Shown in pieces: positions 26,004 to 34,852 of a stretch of DNA of 64,000 bases (the first letter of the stretch is position 1; every line of letters begins with the position of its first letter). This DNA is from Streptomyces sp. YIM 130001. Lineage in GTDB: Bacteria > Actinomycetota > Actinomycetes > Streptomycetales > Streptomycetaceae. The notes under the pieces were generated by a model, which was given only the letters and a program-made list of their open reading frames with translations, made no database searches and was not told where the DNA came from. The DNA is taken from NCBI RefSeq assembly GCF_003574445.1, contig NZ_KZ984552.1, positions 372,001-436,000 on the forward strand, written 5' to 3'. Position numbers and translations under genes: made by a program.

Positions 26004-26990
26004 TCACCCGTCTGACGGCCGGGCCGGCAGCTTCTCGGCGGGAGACACGTCGCGCAACAGTTGGCCGAAGGCCGCTTCGTCCATGATCGGGGTGCCGTAC
26101 GACTTGGCCTTGACGGTCTTCGAGGTGCCGGCGTCCGGGTCGTTGGTCACCAGGAGGCTGGTGAGGCGGGAGACGCTGGTGGCGACGTGCAGTCCTGCCT
26201 CGATCGCCCGGTCCTCGAGGAGCTCGCGCTCCACCGAGGTGTCGCCCGAGAAGGCCACCCGCATGCCCTGCTTGAGTGGTTTGTCCGTCTCGTAGCGTCC
26301 GGGGTTGGGGTACGGGCAGGCCGGCCGCTTCCGGGAAGGACGCCAACTGCCGTACGAGGACTGGCGTCCGATGCGGGCCGGGGGCGGGCTCGCGCTCCAC
26401 TCGGTGAGCGGGAGGCACTCCAGGAGCGGCAGCCGCACGCCGCCGCCCGCCGCGGCGTGCAGGCTCGGCCGGAAGGCCTCGGCGAGCACCCGGGCGTCGT
26501 CGAGGGCGTGGTGCGCGCGCTGCTGCACGACGCCGAAGTGCGCGGCCAGGGACTCCAGCTTGTGGTTGGGCAGCGGGAGTCCGAGCTCCTTGGACAGGGC
26601 GATGGTGCACAGGCGCTGGCTCACCGGGGCGGTGCGCTCCGCGCGCGCGTACTCCCGGGCGATCATGGACCAGTCGAAGACCGCGTTGTGTGCGACGAGT
26701 ACACGGTCCGCGAGGCGGGCCGAGAACTCCTCGGTGATCTCGCCGAAGAGTGGTGCGCCGGCCAGCTCCGCGCTCGTCAGGCCGTGTATCCAGACCGGCC
26801 CCGGGTCCCGCTCCGGATTGACCAAGGTGTACCAGTGGTCCTCGACCTCGCCGTGGGCGTCCAGTTGATACACGGCTGCCGACACGATGCGGTCGTGCCG
26901 GGCCAGGCCGGTGGTCTCCACGTCGACGACCGCGTATCCGGTCGGGTAGGCGGCCGGCCAAGGGGCTGCGGTCGGGTGGTCTTCGAGCAT
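26004..26990 (-). CDS. DEDDh 3'-5' exonuclease with BRCT domain
   Basis: 328 residues. The exonuclease half resembles the DNA polymerase III epsilon subunit: YAVVDVETTGL (ExoI), VLVAHNAVFDWSMI (ExoII) and AHHALDDARVLAEAF (ExoIII, DEDDh). The C-terminal 80 residues form a BRCT domain (KQGMRVAFSGDTSVERELLE, SLLVTNDPDAGTSKTVKAKS), as in NAD-dependent ligase and in a family of actinobacterial exonucleases. Likely role: DNA repair or proofreading. ATG at 26990; a GTG two codons earlier is possible. Confidence 0.88.
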   Translation of the reverse strand: MLEDHPTAAPWPAAYPTGYAVVDVETTGLARHDRIVSAAVYQLDAHGEVEDHWYTLVNPERDPGPVWIHGLTSAELAGAPLFGEITEEFSARLADRVLVAHNAVFDWSMIAREYARAERTAPVSQRLCTIALSKELGLPLPNHKLESLAAHFGVVQQRAHHALDDARVLAEAFRPSLHAAAGGGVRLPLLECLPLTEWSASPPPARIGRQSSYGSWRPSRKRPACPYPNPGRYETDKPLKQGMRVAFSGDTSVERELLEDRAIEAGLHVATSVSRLTSLLVTNDPDAGTSKTVKAKSYGTPIMDEAAFGQLLRDVSPAEKLPARPSDG

Positions 26991-27088
26991 GGTCACTGAG
27001 GATACGGCCCGCCTCTGACACCACCGACCCCACCCGGCCGTGCCGGCCTCGTGAGACGGGGGACCACGAAGCGCCGGCCGCCCGCGCG

Positions 27089-27117
27089 GGGGAGGGCGAG
27101 GCCGAACTGCCCTCCCC
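27089..27117. terminator. Hairpin upstream of the VIT1 gene
   Basis: GGGGAGGGC (27089-27097) and GCCCTCCCC (27109-27117) form a 9-bp stem around an 11-nt loop. It lies in the divergent gap between the exonuclease and VIT1 genes, 118 bp before the latter. Terminator or leader structure; the role is uncertain. Confidence 0.4.
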
Positions 27118-27234
27118 GAGCTACGAGTTCGGCCGGGCAGGGCTCGCGGTCCCGTGAGGTTTCGGTGCGCGGGACGCGATGACACCCGCACCGGATCCGG
27201 CGGCTGCCCCCGCCGTGCGTGAGACCCTCCCCGG

Positions 27235-27948
27235 GTGAGCGATCCGTCCGGGCACGCCGAGGACCACGGCGGGGCCATGAGTACCCGTCTGAACTGGCTG
27301 CGGGCAGGCGTGCTCGGGGCCAACGACGGCATCGTCTCCACCGCGGGCCTGGTGGTCGGTGTCGCGGGTGCCACGCAGGACCGGGCCACCCTGCTCACCG
27401 CGGGCCTCGCCGGACTGCTCGCCGGTTCGATGTCGATGGCTGCGGGCGAGTACGTCTCGGTGGCCACCCAGCGGGCGTCCGAGCGGGCCGCCCTGGCACA
27501 GGAGAAGCGTGAACTGCGCGAGCAGCCGGGGGCCGAACTCGACGAACTCGCCGGGATGCTGGAGGCGCGTGGCCTCAGCCCCGACGTCGCACGCGAGGCG
27601 GCGGAGCAGCTCACCGAACGGGACGCGCTGCGTGCCCACGCGCGCGTGGAGCTCGGTATCGACCCCGACGCGCTGACCAACCCCTGGCATGCCGCGGGAG
27701 CCTCCTTTCTGGCCTTCACCGTGGGCGCCCTGCTGCCGTTGCTCGCGATGGTGCTGCCACCGGCCTCCCTGCGCCTGCCGCTCACGGTCGTCTCGGTGCT
27801 CGCCGCCCTCGTCCTCACCGGCTGGGGCAGCGCACGCCTCGGCGTCGCACCCGTGCGGCCCTCCGTGCTGCGGAACGTGGGCGGTGGGGCGTTGGCCATG
27901 GCGGTGACCTATGCGGCGGGTGCGCTGCTCGGGGCGGCCGGAGTGTGA
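27235..27948 (+). CDS. VIT1/CCC1-type Fe/Mn transporter
   Basis: 237 residues, five TM segments. The family opening LRAGVLGANDGIVSTAGLVVGVAGA is intact, then AGSMSMAAGEYVSVATQRASE with the metal-site methionines and glutamates. A soluble helical insertion (about residues 85-140) holds acidic residues, and AFTVGALLPLLAMVL begins TM3. It moves Fe2+ or Mn2+ by proton antiport. GTG start at 27235. Confidence 0.9.
   Translation: MSDPSGHAEDHGGAMSTRLNWLRAGVLGANDGIVSTAGLVVGVAGATQDRATLLTAGLAGLLAGSMSMAAGEYVSVATQRASERAALAQEKRELREQPGAELDELAGMLEARGLSPDVAREAAEQLTERDALRAHARVELGIDPDALTNPWHAAGASFLAFTVGALLPLLAMVLPPASLRLPLTVVSVLAALVLTGWGSARLGVAPVRPSVLRNVGGGALAMAVTYAAGALLGAAGV
27636..27649. repeat. Palindrome CCACGCGCGCGTGG (representative copy)
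   Basis: Exact 14-bp palindrome. The same sequence occurs at 9083-9096, 29400-29413, 44886-44899 and 54156-54169. Versions with one extra CG step lie at 2282-2295 (CACG core), 5494-5509 and 54069-54082. All copies are inside coding regions of unrelated genes. Confidence 0.75.
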
Positions 27949-28091
27949 CACGGGTACGGAGTGTGGGGCTTTCGCCCGCTCCCGGCCGATGTCCATTGGC
28001 GGAGTCCGACAGAACCTGGCGCACCACCGCAGGTGATACCTGGCGGTAACTACCCCTTCTCGTATGCCTGTCGGGCGCTTACCGTGCTCGC

Positions 28092-29051
28092 ATGTCGCCG
28101 AATCTGCCCGATGTCGTGCTGTGGTCCATTCCCGCGTTCGTCCTGCTCACGGTCATCGAGATCGTCAGCTACCGGCTGCATCCGGACGAGGACTCCGCCG
28201 GGTACGAGACGAAGGACGCCGCCACCAGCATCGGCATGGGGCTCGGCAGCCTCGCCTTCGACGTGCTGTGGAAACTCCCCATCGTGGCGATCTACACGGC
28301 GGTCTACGAACTGACCCCGCTCAGGGTGCCCGTGCTGTGGTGGACGATCCCACTGATGCTCCTGGCCCAGGACTTCTTCTACTACTGGTCGCACCGCGGC
28401 CACCATGTGATCCGGATCCTGTGGGCCTGCCACGTGGTGCACCACTCCAGCCGCAAGTTCAACCTCTCCACGGCGCTGCGCCAGCCCTGGACCTCGCTCA
28501 GCGTCTGGCCGTTCTACCTGCCGCTCATCGCCTGCGGTGTGCACCCGGCGGCGCTCGCCTTCTGCTCCTCGATGAACCTCGTTTACCAGTTCTGGATCCA
28601 CACCGAGCGCATCGGCAAGCTGCCGCGACCCGTCGAGTTCCTCTTCAACACCCCGTCCCACCACCGCGTCCACCATGCGTCCCAGGGCGGCTATCTGGAC
28701 CGGAACTTCGGCGGCATCCTGATCGTCTGGGACCGGCTCTTCCGTTCGTTCGTCCCCGAGACCGAGCCGTGCGTGTTCGGCCTCACGAAGAACATCGACA
28801 CGTACAACCCGCTGCGTGTCGCCACCCACGAGTACGCGTCCATCGCCCGGGACCTCAGGGCGGCCCGGAGTTGGCGCGAGCGCGCCGGACGGCTGTTCCG
28901 CGGGCCCGGCTGGTCTCCCGCAGCGCTCACCGCGCCGGCCGGTCCCGCCGCGTCCGTCGCTCCCGTCGTGCCCGGACAGCCCGCGAGTCCCGCAGCGGCC
29001 GGTCCGGCCGGCGCGACGCGCAAGGACGGCGTCCCCGAGGGCGCGGCATGA
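28092..29051 (+). CDS. Sterol desaturase/fatty acid hydroxylase family protein
   Basis: 319 residues. Integral-membrane di-iron oxygenase with the eight-histidine pattern: WSHRGHH, HVVHHSS and HRVHHASQGGYLD, plus a late histidine. Four or so TM segments. The substrate could be a lipid, carotenoid or sterol-like compound. The C-terminal 50 residues are Ala/Pro-rich. The stop overlaps the next start (ATGA), so it is coupled to the lysoplasmalogenase gene, which also suggests a lipid role. Confidence 0.87.
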   Translation: MSPNLPDVVLWSIPAFVLLTVIEIVSYRLHPDEDSAGYETKDAATSIGMGLGSLAFDVLWKLPIVAIYTAVYELTPLRVPVLWWTIPLMLLAQDFFYYWSHRGHHVIRILWACHVVHHSSRKFNLSTALRQPWTSLSVWPFYLPLIACGVHPAALAFCSSMNLVYQFWIHTERIGKLPRPVEFLFNTPSHHRVHHASQGGYLDRNFGGILIVWDRLFRSFVPETEPCVFGLTKNIDTYNPLRVATHEYASIARDLRAARSWRERAGRLFRGPGWSPAALTAPAGPAASVAPVVPGQPASPAAAGPAGATRKDGVPEGAA

Positions 29052-29767
29052 GCCCGGTGCACGCGCCGGGAGCGGGAGAGCGGGCCACCCGTCCGCCCGC
29101 TGCGGAGCGCGCGGCGCAGGTCCTCCTCGTGGCGTTCGCGACGGCGGTCGTGGGTGACCTCGGCTCGCTCCTCGCGGGCTGGGAGCCGGGCCACCTGGTC
29201 TGCAAGCCGCTTCTGCTCCTCCTGCTCGCCGCCCACGTCGCCGCCCGGGGCGGTCCTCGACTCCTCGTCGTGGCGCTGCTGTTCGGCTGGGGCGGCGACG
29301 TACTTCTGCTGGTCGACGCGGACGCGGCTTTCCTCGCCGGGATGGGCTCCTTCGCCGCGGGCCACGTCTGTTACCTGCTGCTGTTCGCCCGGTACGGCTC
29401 CACGCGCGCGCGTGGAGCCTGGTTGGCGGCGGCCTACGCGGTGGCCCTCGTGGCGACGGTTGCGGCACTGTGGGGCGGACTGCCCACGGAACTGCGCATC
29501 CCGGTCGCCGGATACAGCCTGCTGCTGACGGCGATGGCGTGCCGAGCGTCCCGGATCGGGTGGGCCGCGGGCATCGGCGGCGCGCTGTTCCTGCTCTCGG
29601 ACACCCTGATCGCCACCGGGCTCGCCGACTGGCCGCAACTCCCGCGCCCGGACTTCTGGGTGATGCTCACTTACACCGCCGCGCAGGCCCTGCTGGCCCA
29701 CGGTGTGCTGCGGGCGGTCAGCCCCAGAGGGGACGGTCCCACCACACCGGAGCCGGAACGGCGGTGA
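29048..29767 (+). CDS. Lysoplasmalogenase (YhhN/TMEM86 family)
   Basis: 239 residues, eight hydrophobic segments. Family motifs: HLVCKPLLLLLLAAHV, LLFGWGGDVLLLV, GHVCYLLLFA and ALFLLSDTLIA with the conserved aspartates. The family hydrolyses the vinyl-ether bond of lysoplasmalogens; the bacterial substrate is open. The gene contains a 22-bp perfect palindrome (29396-29417). Its 3' end overlaps the convergent CopD gene by 50 bp. Confidence 0.87.
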   Translation: MSPVHAPGAGERATRPPAAERAAQVLLVAFATAVVGDLGSLLAGWEPGHLVCKPLLLLLLAAHVAARGGPRLLVVALLFGWGGDVLLLVDADAAFLAGMGSFAAGHVCYLLLFARYGSTRARGAWLAAAYAVALVATVAALWGGLPTELRIPVAGYSLLLTAMACRASRIGWAAGIGGALFLLSDTLIATGLADWPQLPRPDFWVMLTYTAAQALLAHGVLRAVSPRGDGPTTPEPERR

Positions 29768-30761
29768 GCAGCGCGGACACCGCGACGGCCACCCCGAGCA
29801 GCACCACCTCGATGCGCGCCGGCATCACCGCCTGCCACGGATCCATGCTCCGCCGCATGCGGATACGCGCGCCGAGCGCGAGCACCGCGACCACGGCGAC
29901 GAGCAGCAGCTTGGCCGCGAGCACCCGCCCGTAGGACGTGGCGAACACCGAGTCGAGAGGCACCTTGCGCAGCGTCGAGCAGATCCCCGACACGGTGATG
30001 CCGGCGAACATGACGGCCGCCACGCGCGCGTACCTGGTGAGCAGGTTGACCGCAGCGATCGGCCACGGTCGCCAGACCCGCATCGTGCGCAGGATCTGCA
30101 GCAGCCCACCGGCCCAGACCGCGGCGCACGTCAGGTGCACCAGCGTCAGAGCACTGCCGACCAGGGGCATGTGCTCGGGGCCGACGTCCGGGTGGGCGCG
30201 CAGCGCCTCGGCGGCCACCACCGCCGCCAGCGGCAGCCTGGCCCAGGCCGGACGCCGCGAGGTGGCACACAGGGCGGCGGCGATGAACGCGTTGATCTCG
30301 ATCAGGGCGAGACGTCCGTCGGTCGTCTGGTGGAGGCTCCCCAGGGTGATGTCGTCCAGGCTCTTCGGCAGCAGATTGCCGTTGGCCACGATCAGTGCGA
30401 GACCCAGTGCGGCCGCCGCGCCCGCGCACGCGGCAGGCATCGCCCAGCTGCGCGGCGAGATGTCCGGCGCACCACGGATCCGGCGGGCCATCGCCGCCGC
30501 GGCCTGCTCACCGACGAGCACGCACAGCGCGGCGAACATCGTCGTCCGCAGCAGGGTGATCACACCGAGCCCCGGCGCGGCCGCCTCCCCGGTGCCTTCG
30601 AGTGCGAGCGAAGGACCGAACATCGGCAGGACCGCGGCCACCAGGATCAGCACCAGGACCATCGCCGTGCGCCACACCGCGGTCCTGCGCAGTGTCTCCG
30701 TCAACGCGACCTCGTTCGGAGGAGGGTCGGTGGACACAACGGGAGGCCGGGAAACGCTCAT
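29718..30761 (-). CDS. CopD family copper-resistance membrane protein
   Basis: 347 residues with about eight TM segments. CopD features: LTLVHLTCAAVWAGGLLQIL (His in a TM helix), RYARVAAVMFAGITVSG and SVFATSYGRVLAAKLLLV. Role: copper import or homeostasis at the membrane. ATG 30761 (MSVSRPPVV) is chosen; an upstream extension to 30935 has no RBS. It follows the subtilase gene by 194 bp with a terminator between them. Confidence 0.85.
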   Translation of the reverse strand: MSVSRPPVVSTDPPPNEVALTETLRRTAVWRTAMVLVLILVAAVLPMFGPSLALEGTGEAAAPGLGVITLLRTTMFAALCVLVGEQAAAAMARRIRGAPDISPRSWAMPAACAGAAAALGLALIVANGNLLPKSLDDITLGSLHQTTDGRLALIEINAFIAAALCATSRRPAWARLPLAAVVAAEALRAHPDVGPEHMPLVGSALTLVHLTCAAVWAGGLLQILRTMRVWRPWPIAAVNLLTRYARVAAVMFAGITVSGICSTLRKVPLDSVFATSYGRVLAAKLLLVAVVAVLALGARIRMRRSMDPWQAVMPARIEVVLLGVAVAVSALLTAVPAPVWWDRPLWG

Positions 30762-30899
30762 TGACCGATCTTGACCGGAATGGTCTGGTCCAGCAAGCCT
30801 CGGTGGGCTACCAGGACCAAGACGCGACATTTCCCACTCTCGCCGGAGCGGAACACGGCAGCCGGACGGGTGTCCACGCGCGCGTACCGCACGGCGCAC

Positions 30900-30927
30900 G
30901 GGCCGCCCCCGACGACAGGGGCGGCCC
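30900..30927 (-). terminator. Terminator after the subtilase gene
   Basis: GGGCCGCCCC and GGGGCGGCCC form a perfect 10-bp stem with an 8-nt loop, 29 nt after the subtilase stop codon. Confidence 0.75.
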
Positions 30928-30955
30928 ACGCGCACTCAGCAGATGTACGGAAGGG

Positions 30956-32473
30956 TCACCTGCGGACCGCGTCCAAGGCGTCCACGATGCCGAAGCCGTA
31001 GAAGCCGTTCACGCGCTCGGCGCCCTCGCAGACAGCGTCCACCGTGCCGTCACCGTCCGGGTCGTAGGGCTCGGACGGGCAGCCCGGGTTGTCCGCCTGC
31101 AGCTTGAGCAGCGCCTGCAGCGCGGTCGGACCTGCCTTCGGATGGGTGCTCTTGATCAGCGCCGCCACCGCGGCTACATGCGGAGCCGCCATCGAGGTGC
31201 CCTGCAGGTAGCCGTACTCGCCGTCCGGCATGGTGGACAGGATCCGGCCGTTCTTCGACGGGGTGTCGGCAGGAACATTGCCGTCACCACCCGGGCCCGC
31301 GACGTCCACGATCCCCTTGCCGTACGTCGAGTAGTACGACTTGGCTTCCGTCGGGCCCGTCGCAGAGACCGTCACCACACCAGGCAACTGGGTCGGGATG
31401 TCGAGGCATTCACTCGGGTCGATGGTGCGCTCGACCGGAGTGGAGTCGTTCGGGCTCGAGTCGTCCAGGATCTCGTCCGAAGCGAGGTCGTGGTTCGAGT
31501 TGCCGGCCGACGCCACATGCAGCGTGCCCTTGCGGTGGGCGTAGCGCTGCGCACGGTTCACGGCGTCGACGATCGCCTTCTGGTCGGGATCGTCGAGGCA
31601 GTTGTACATCCACGGGTCCACGTAATAGCTGTTGTTGGTGACGTCGATGCCCTTGTCACCGGCGAACACGAAGGCGCAGACGACGGACTCGGGGGTGAAC
31701 AGCTCGGTCTGCGGGTCAGCCACCTTGATGCTCGCGACCTGCACGCCCGGAGCCACGCCCGCCACGCCCACGCCGTTACGGGCGGCGGCTATCTCGCCGG
31801 CGACATGCGTGCCGTGGTAGTGCTCCGCGTTGTGCGGCCGCCAGGCGCCGGGCGAGGTGTCCGCCTTGCCGCCCACACAACTGGCGGACTGCGAGGCGGA
31901 GAAGTTGGGCGCGAGGTCGGGGTGGGTGTCGTCCACACCGGTGTCGATCACACCGACCGTGACCTTCGAGCTGCCCGGGTTGATCTTCGCCGCCTTGTCG
32001 GCGCCGATCGCCCGCAGGTCCCACTGATCCGCCTCGAGCGGCTCCGCGTCACCCTTGGCGGACCTGGCGCTCGCCTTCGGCGCCTCGACGTACTCCGGAG
32101 CACCCACCTCGGTGGTGCCCGCCGCCTCGAACGGCGCGGTCCGGCTCGCACCCGCGGTCTGCACGCCCCGCACGCCGCGTATCCGCTCGGCGAACCGGGG
32201 GTCCGTCGAGTGCGCCACGATGACGCCTATTCGCTCGTAGGCCGCGACGACACTGCTGCCCTCCGACGTCTCGATCGCCTTCTTCACCGCCTCGACCGTG
32301 TGGTGGCCGGTCCGGGTGTTCACCACGTACGAAAGCGTGTCGCCTTCGGCGGCAGCCTTCTGCGGGGCAGCGGTCGCCGCGCCCGGCACCGCGCCGAGCG
32401 TCGCCGCCGAGACGGCGAGCGCCAGGCCCAGCGGTGCGAGCAGGCGCCGCCGTCTGGAGCGCAGATGAGTCAT
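30956..32473 (-). CDS. Secreted S8 (subtilisin-like) serine peptidase
   Basis: 505 residues. The signal peptide has an Arg-rich start (MTHLRSRRRRLLAPLGLALA) and ends near ATAAPQ. A propeptide (about residues 40-140) precedes the catalytic domain. Triad: Asp in VGVIDTGVDDTHPDL, His in HGTHVAGEIAA and Ser in GTSMAAPHVAAVAAL; SAGNSNHDL carries the oxyanion Asn. A late Asp-rich patch (YDPDGDGTVDAVCEGAE) resembles a Ca2+ site. The leader holds a U-tract hairpin 29 nt before the ATG. Confidence 0.93.
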   Translation of the reverse strand: MTHLRSRRRRLLAPLGLALAVSAATLGAVPGAATAAPQKAAAEGDTLSYVVNTRTGHHTVEAVKKAIETSEGSSVVAAYERIGVIVAHSTDPRFAERIRGVRGVQTAGASRTAPFEAAGTTEVGAPEYVEAPKASARSAKGDAEPLEADQWDLRAIGADKAAKINPGSSKVTVGVIDTGVDDTHPDLAPNFSASQSASCVGGKADTSPGAWRPHNAEHYHGTHVAGEIAAARNGVGVAGVAPGVQVASIKVADPQTELFTPESVVCAFVFAGDKGIDVTNNSYYVDPWMYNCLDDPDQKAIVDAVNRAQRYAHRKGTLHVASAGNSNHDLASDEILDDSSPNDSTPVERTIDPSECLDIPTQLPGVVTVSATGPTEAKSYYSTYGKGIVDVAGPGGDGNVPADTPSKNGRILSTMPDGEYGYLQGTSMAAPHVAAVAALIKSTHPKAGPTALQALLKLQADNPGCPSEPYDPDGDGTVDAVCEGAERVNGFYGFGIVDALDAVRR

Positions 32474-32502
32474 GGGGTCTCCACTTCATCCCAAAAGCAA
32501 AA

Positions 32503-32529
32503 CGCCCGAACACAGGTCGTGCTCGGGCG
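32503..32529 (-). terminator. U-tract hairpin (attenuator candidate) in the subtilase leader
   Basis: On the minus strand CGCCCGA...TCGGGCG forms a stem that is followed at once by TTTTGCTTTT, the layout of an intrinsic terminator. It lies 29-56 nt upstream of the subtilase start codon, on the same strand. This is unusual in such GC-rich DNA and suggests attenuation, or termination of transcription coming from further upstream. Confidence 0.55.
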
Positions 32530-32711
32530 GTGAATGGTGCGAGTGCAGGCTGAAACTAGCGCCGTACTTCCCGGACCGGCAACGACTTCCCGTCAAATCC
32601 CGTTTCGTTGAACCGGATCGGGATGCGCTCCGTGCCGTGGTTCGGAGGGAGACGCAGGCCGTAACCCCTGTTGGATCACGCGAGGTGGGCCTAGCATCGC
32701 CATCCGGCCGA

Positions 32712-32725
32712 GTGATCAGCGTCAC
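32712..32725 (+). promoter_or_regulatory. Crp-type site GTG-N6-GNCAC upstream of DUF485-actP
   Basis: GTGATCAGCGTCAC matches exactly the GTG(N6)GNCAC pattern reported for S. coelicolor Crp. It is centred about 62 nt before the DUF485 start. The match is seen directly; control of acetate uptake by Crp is inferred. Confidence 0.5.
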
Positions 32726-32780
32726 AGCAAGGCCCCCGCTCAAGTCCGCATACCTATCCCCGTGTCGCGAGGAGACTGAC

Positions 32781-33149
32781 GTGACCCCCGATGCACCACC
32801 ACCGTCGCAGGACGGATCCGAGCAGAGTCCCGTCATGCCCTCGGCGGAAGCGTTCCTCGAGGAGCAGGAGAGCGCGGAGTTCGGCGAACTGCGCCGCGCA
32901 CACCGGTCCTTCGCGTTCCCGCTGACGGTGGCGTTCGTCCTCTGGTACCTGCTGTACGTCCTGCTGTCGAACTACGCCGGCGATTTCATGGGCACCAAGC
33001 TCTTCGGCAACATCAACGTCGCCCTCGTGCTGGGCCTCGCACAGTTCGCCACCACATTCCTCATCGCCTGGCTCTACTCGCGGCACGCCGCGCGCAAGCT
33101 CGACCCCAGGGCGGCAGAGATCAAGTCCCGTCTGGAGGCAGGCGCATGA
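32781..33149 (+). CDS. DUF485 membrane protein, partner of the acetate symporter
   Basis: 122 residues from GTG 32781 (RBS GAGGAG 8 nt upstream). The N-terminal 50 residues are hydrophilic and acidic; then come two TM segments (FPLTVAFVLWYLLYVLLSNYAG and VALVLGLAQFATTFLIAWLYS). The RRAHRSFAFPLTVAF opening and YSRHAARKLDPRA tail are DUF485 hallmarks. Genes of this family sit directly before actP; here the overlap is ATGA. Confidence 0.88.
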   Translation: MTPDAPPPSQDGSEQSPVMPSAEAFLEEQESAEFGELRRAHRSFAFPLTVAFVLWYLLYVLLSNYAGDFMGTKLFGNINVALVLGLAQFATTFLIAWLYSRHAARKLDPRAAEIKSRLEAGA

Positions 33150-34792
33150 GCCACCCCGTCCTGCTCGCGGCCCCCGAGACCGTCCTCGCGGCGACCTCGG
33201 ACGTCAGCGAGCACCGCACGCTGATCATCTCGCTGTTCGCGGCCTTCGTCATCGCCACGCTCTTCATCACCGTGTGGGCGGGCCGGCAGACCAAGGACGC
33301 GGCCGACTTCTACGCCGGCGGCCGGCAGTTCTCCGGCTTCCAGAACGGCCTCGCCATCTCCGGCGACTACATGTCGGCCGCCTCGTTCCTGGGTATCGCG
33401 GGCATCATCGCGCTCAGCGGCTACGACGGCTTCCTGTACTCCATCGGCTTCCTGGTCGCCTGGCTCGTCGCCCTGCTCCTGGTCGCCGAACCCCTGCGCA
33501 ACTCCGGCCGTTTCACGATGGGCGACGTGCTCGCCTACCGGATGCGCCAGCGCCCGGTGCGTACCGCCGCCGGGACGTCCACCATCGTGGTCTCGATCTT
33601 CTATCTGCTCGCGCAGATGGCAGGTGCGGGAGCCCTGGTGGCCCTGCTGCTCGGCATCACCGGTGAGGGCGGCAAGATCGCGGTCGTCGCGCTGGTCGGC
33701 GTCCTGATGATCGTGTACGTCACCATCGGCGGCATGAAGGGCACCACCTGGGTGCAGATGGTCAAGGCGGTGCTCCTGATCACCGGCACCATCCTCATCA
33801 CCTTCCTGATCCTGCTGAAGTTCAACTTCAACCTGTCCGAACTCCTGGGCGCGGCAGCCGAGAAGAGCGGCGCGGGCGCGTCGTTCCTCGAGCCGGGTCT
33901 GAAGTACGGCGTCACGGACACCTCGAAGCTGGACTTCATCTCCCTGGGCATCGCCCTGGTGCTCGGCACCGCCGGCCTGCCGCACATCCTGATCCGCTTC
34001 TACACCGTGCCGACGGCCAAGGCGGCCCGGAAGTCGGTCAACTGGGCGATCGGCATCATCGGTGCCTTCTACCTGATGACGATCGTGCTCGGCTTCGGTG
34101 CCGCGGCGCTGCTCACTCCGGAGGCCATCAAGGAATCCAACCCGGGCGGTACCACGGCGGCTCCGCTCGCCGCCTTCGAGATCGGCGGCGGCAGCGGGTC
34201 CACGGGCGGTGCGATCCTGCTCGCGGTGATCTCGGCGGTCGCCTTCGCGACCATCCTCGCGGTGGTGGCCGGTCTGACCCTGGCCTCCTCGTCGTCGTTC
34301 GCGCACGACATCTACGCCAACGTCATCCGCAGGGGCAAGGCCAGCGAGAAGGAAGAGGTCAGGGCCGCCCGCTGGGCCACCGTGCTCATCGGTTTCGTGT
34401 CCATCGTCCTCGGCGCCATGGCCCGTGACCTGAACGTGGCGGGCCTGGTCGCCCTGGCCTTCGCCGTCGCCGCTTCGGCGAACCTGCCGACGATCCTCTA
34501 CAGCCTCTTCTGGAAGCGCTTCACCACTCGAGGCGCCCTGTGGTCGATCTACGGCGGTCTGACCTCGTCGGTGCTCCTGGTGCTGTTCTCGCCGGTGGTG
34601 TCCGGCAAGGAGACGTCGATGTTCCCCGGTGTGGACTTCCACTGGTTCCCGCTGGAGAACCCGGGCCTGATCTCCATCCCGCTGGGCTTCCTGCTCGGCT
34701 GGCTCGGCACGCTCCTGTCCAAGGAGGAGCCCGACACGAAGAAGTACGCCGAGCTCGAGGTCCGCTCCCTCACCGGTACCGGAGCGCACTGA
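33146..34792 (+). CDS. actP: Cation:acetate symporter (SSS family)
   Basis: 548 residues, about 13 TM segments. Sodium/solute symporter family; TKDAADFYAGGRQFSGFQNGLAISGDYMSAASFLG is the ActP-type first-repeat signature (read as two pieces, TKDAADFYAGG and GDYMSAASFLG). GLPHILIRFYTVPTAKAARK follows later. Imports acetate and other short monocarboxylates with Na+. Translationally coupled to DUF485; ends at a 19-bp terminator stem. Confidence 0.93.
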   Translation: MSHPVLLAAPETVLAATSDVSEHRTLIISLFAAFVIATLFITVWAGRQTKDAADFYAGGRQFSGFQNGLAISGDYMSAASFLGIAGIIALSGYDGFLYSIGFLVAWLVALLLVAEPLRNSGRFTMGDVLAYRMRQRPVRTAAGTSTIVVSIFYLLAQMAGAGALVALLLGITGEGGKIAVVALVGVLMIVYVTIGGMKGTTWVQMVKAVLLITGTILITFLILLKFNFNLSELLGAAAEKSGAGASFLEPGLKYGVTDTSKLDFISLGIALVLGTAGLPHILIRFYTVPTAKAARKSVNWAIGIIGAFYLMTIVLGFGAAALLTPEAIKESNPGGTTAAPLAAFEIGGGSGSTGGAILLAVISAVAFATILAVVAGLTLASSSSFAHDIYANVIRRGKASEKEEVRAARWATVLIGFVSIVLGAMARDLNVAGLVALAFAVAASANLPTILYSLFWKRFTTRGALWSIYGGLTSSVLLVLFSPVVSGKETSMFPGVDFHWFPLENPGLISIPLGFLLGWLGTLLSKEEPDTKKYAELEVRSLTGTGAH

Positions 34793-34810
34793 CACCGGCA
34801 CATGACGCAG

Positions 34811-34852
34811 CGGCGCGGCCGCGTCGTAGGGATCTACGACGCGGCCGCGCCG
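34811..34852 (+). terminator. Strong terminator after actP
   Basis: CGGCGCGGCCGCGTCGTAG pairs perfectly with CTACGACGCGGCCGCGCCG around a GGAT loop (19-bp stem), 18 nt after the actP stop. Confidence 0.85.
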
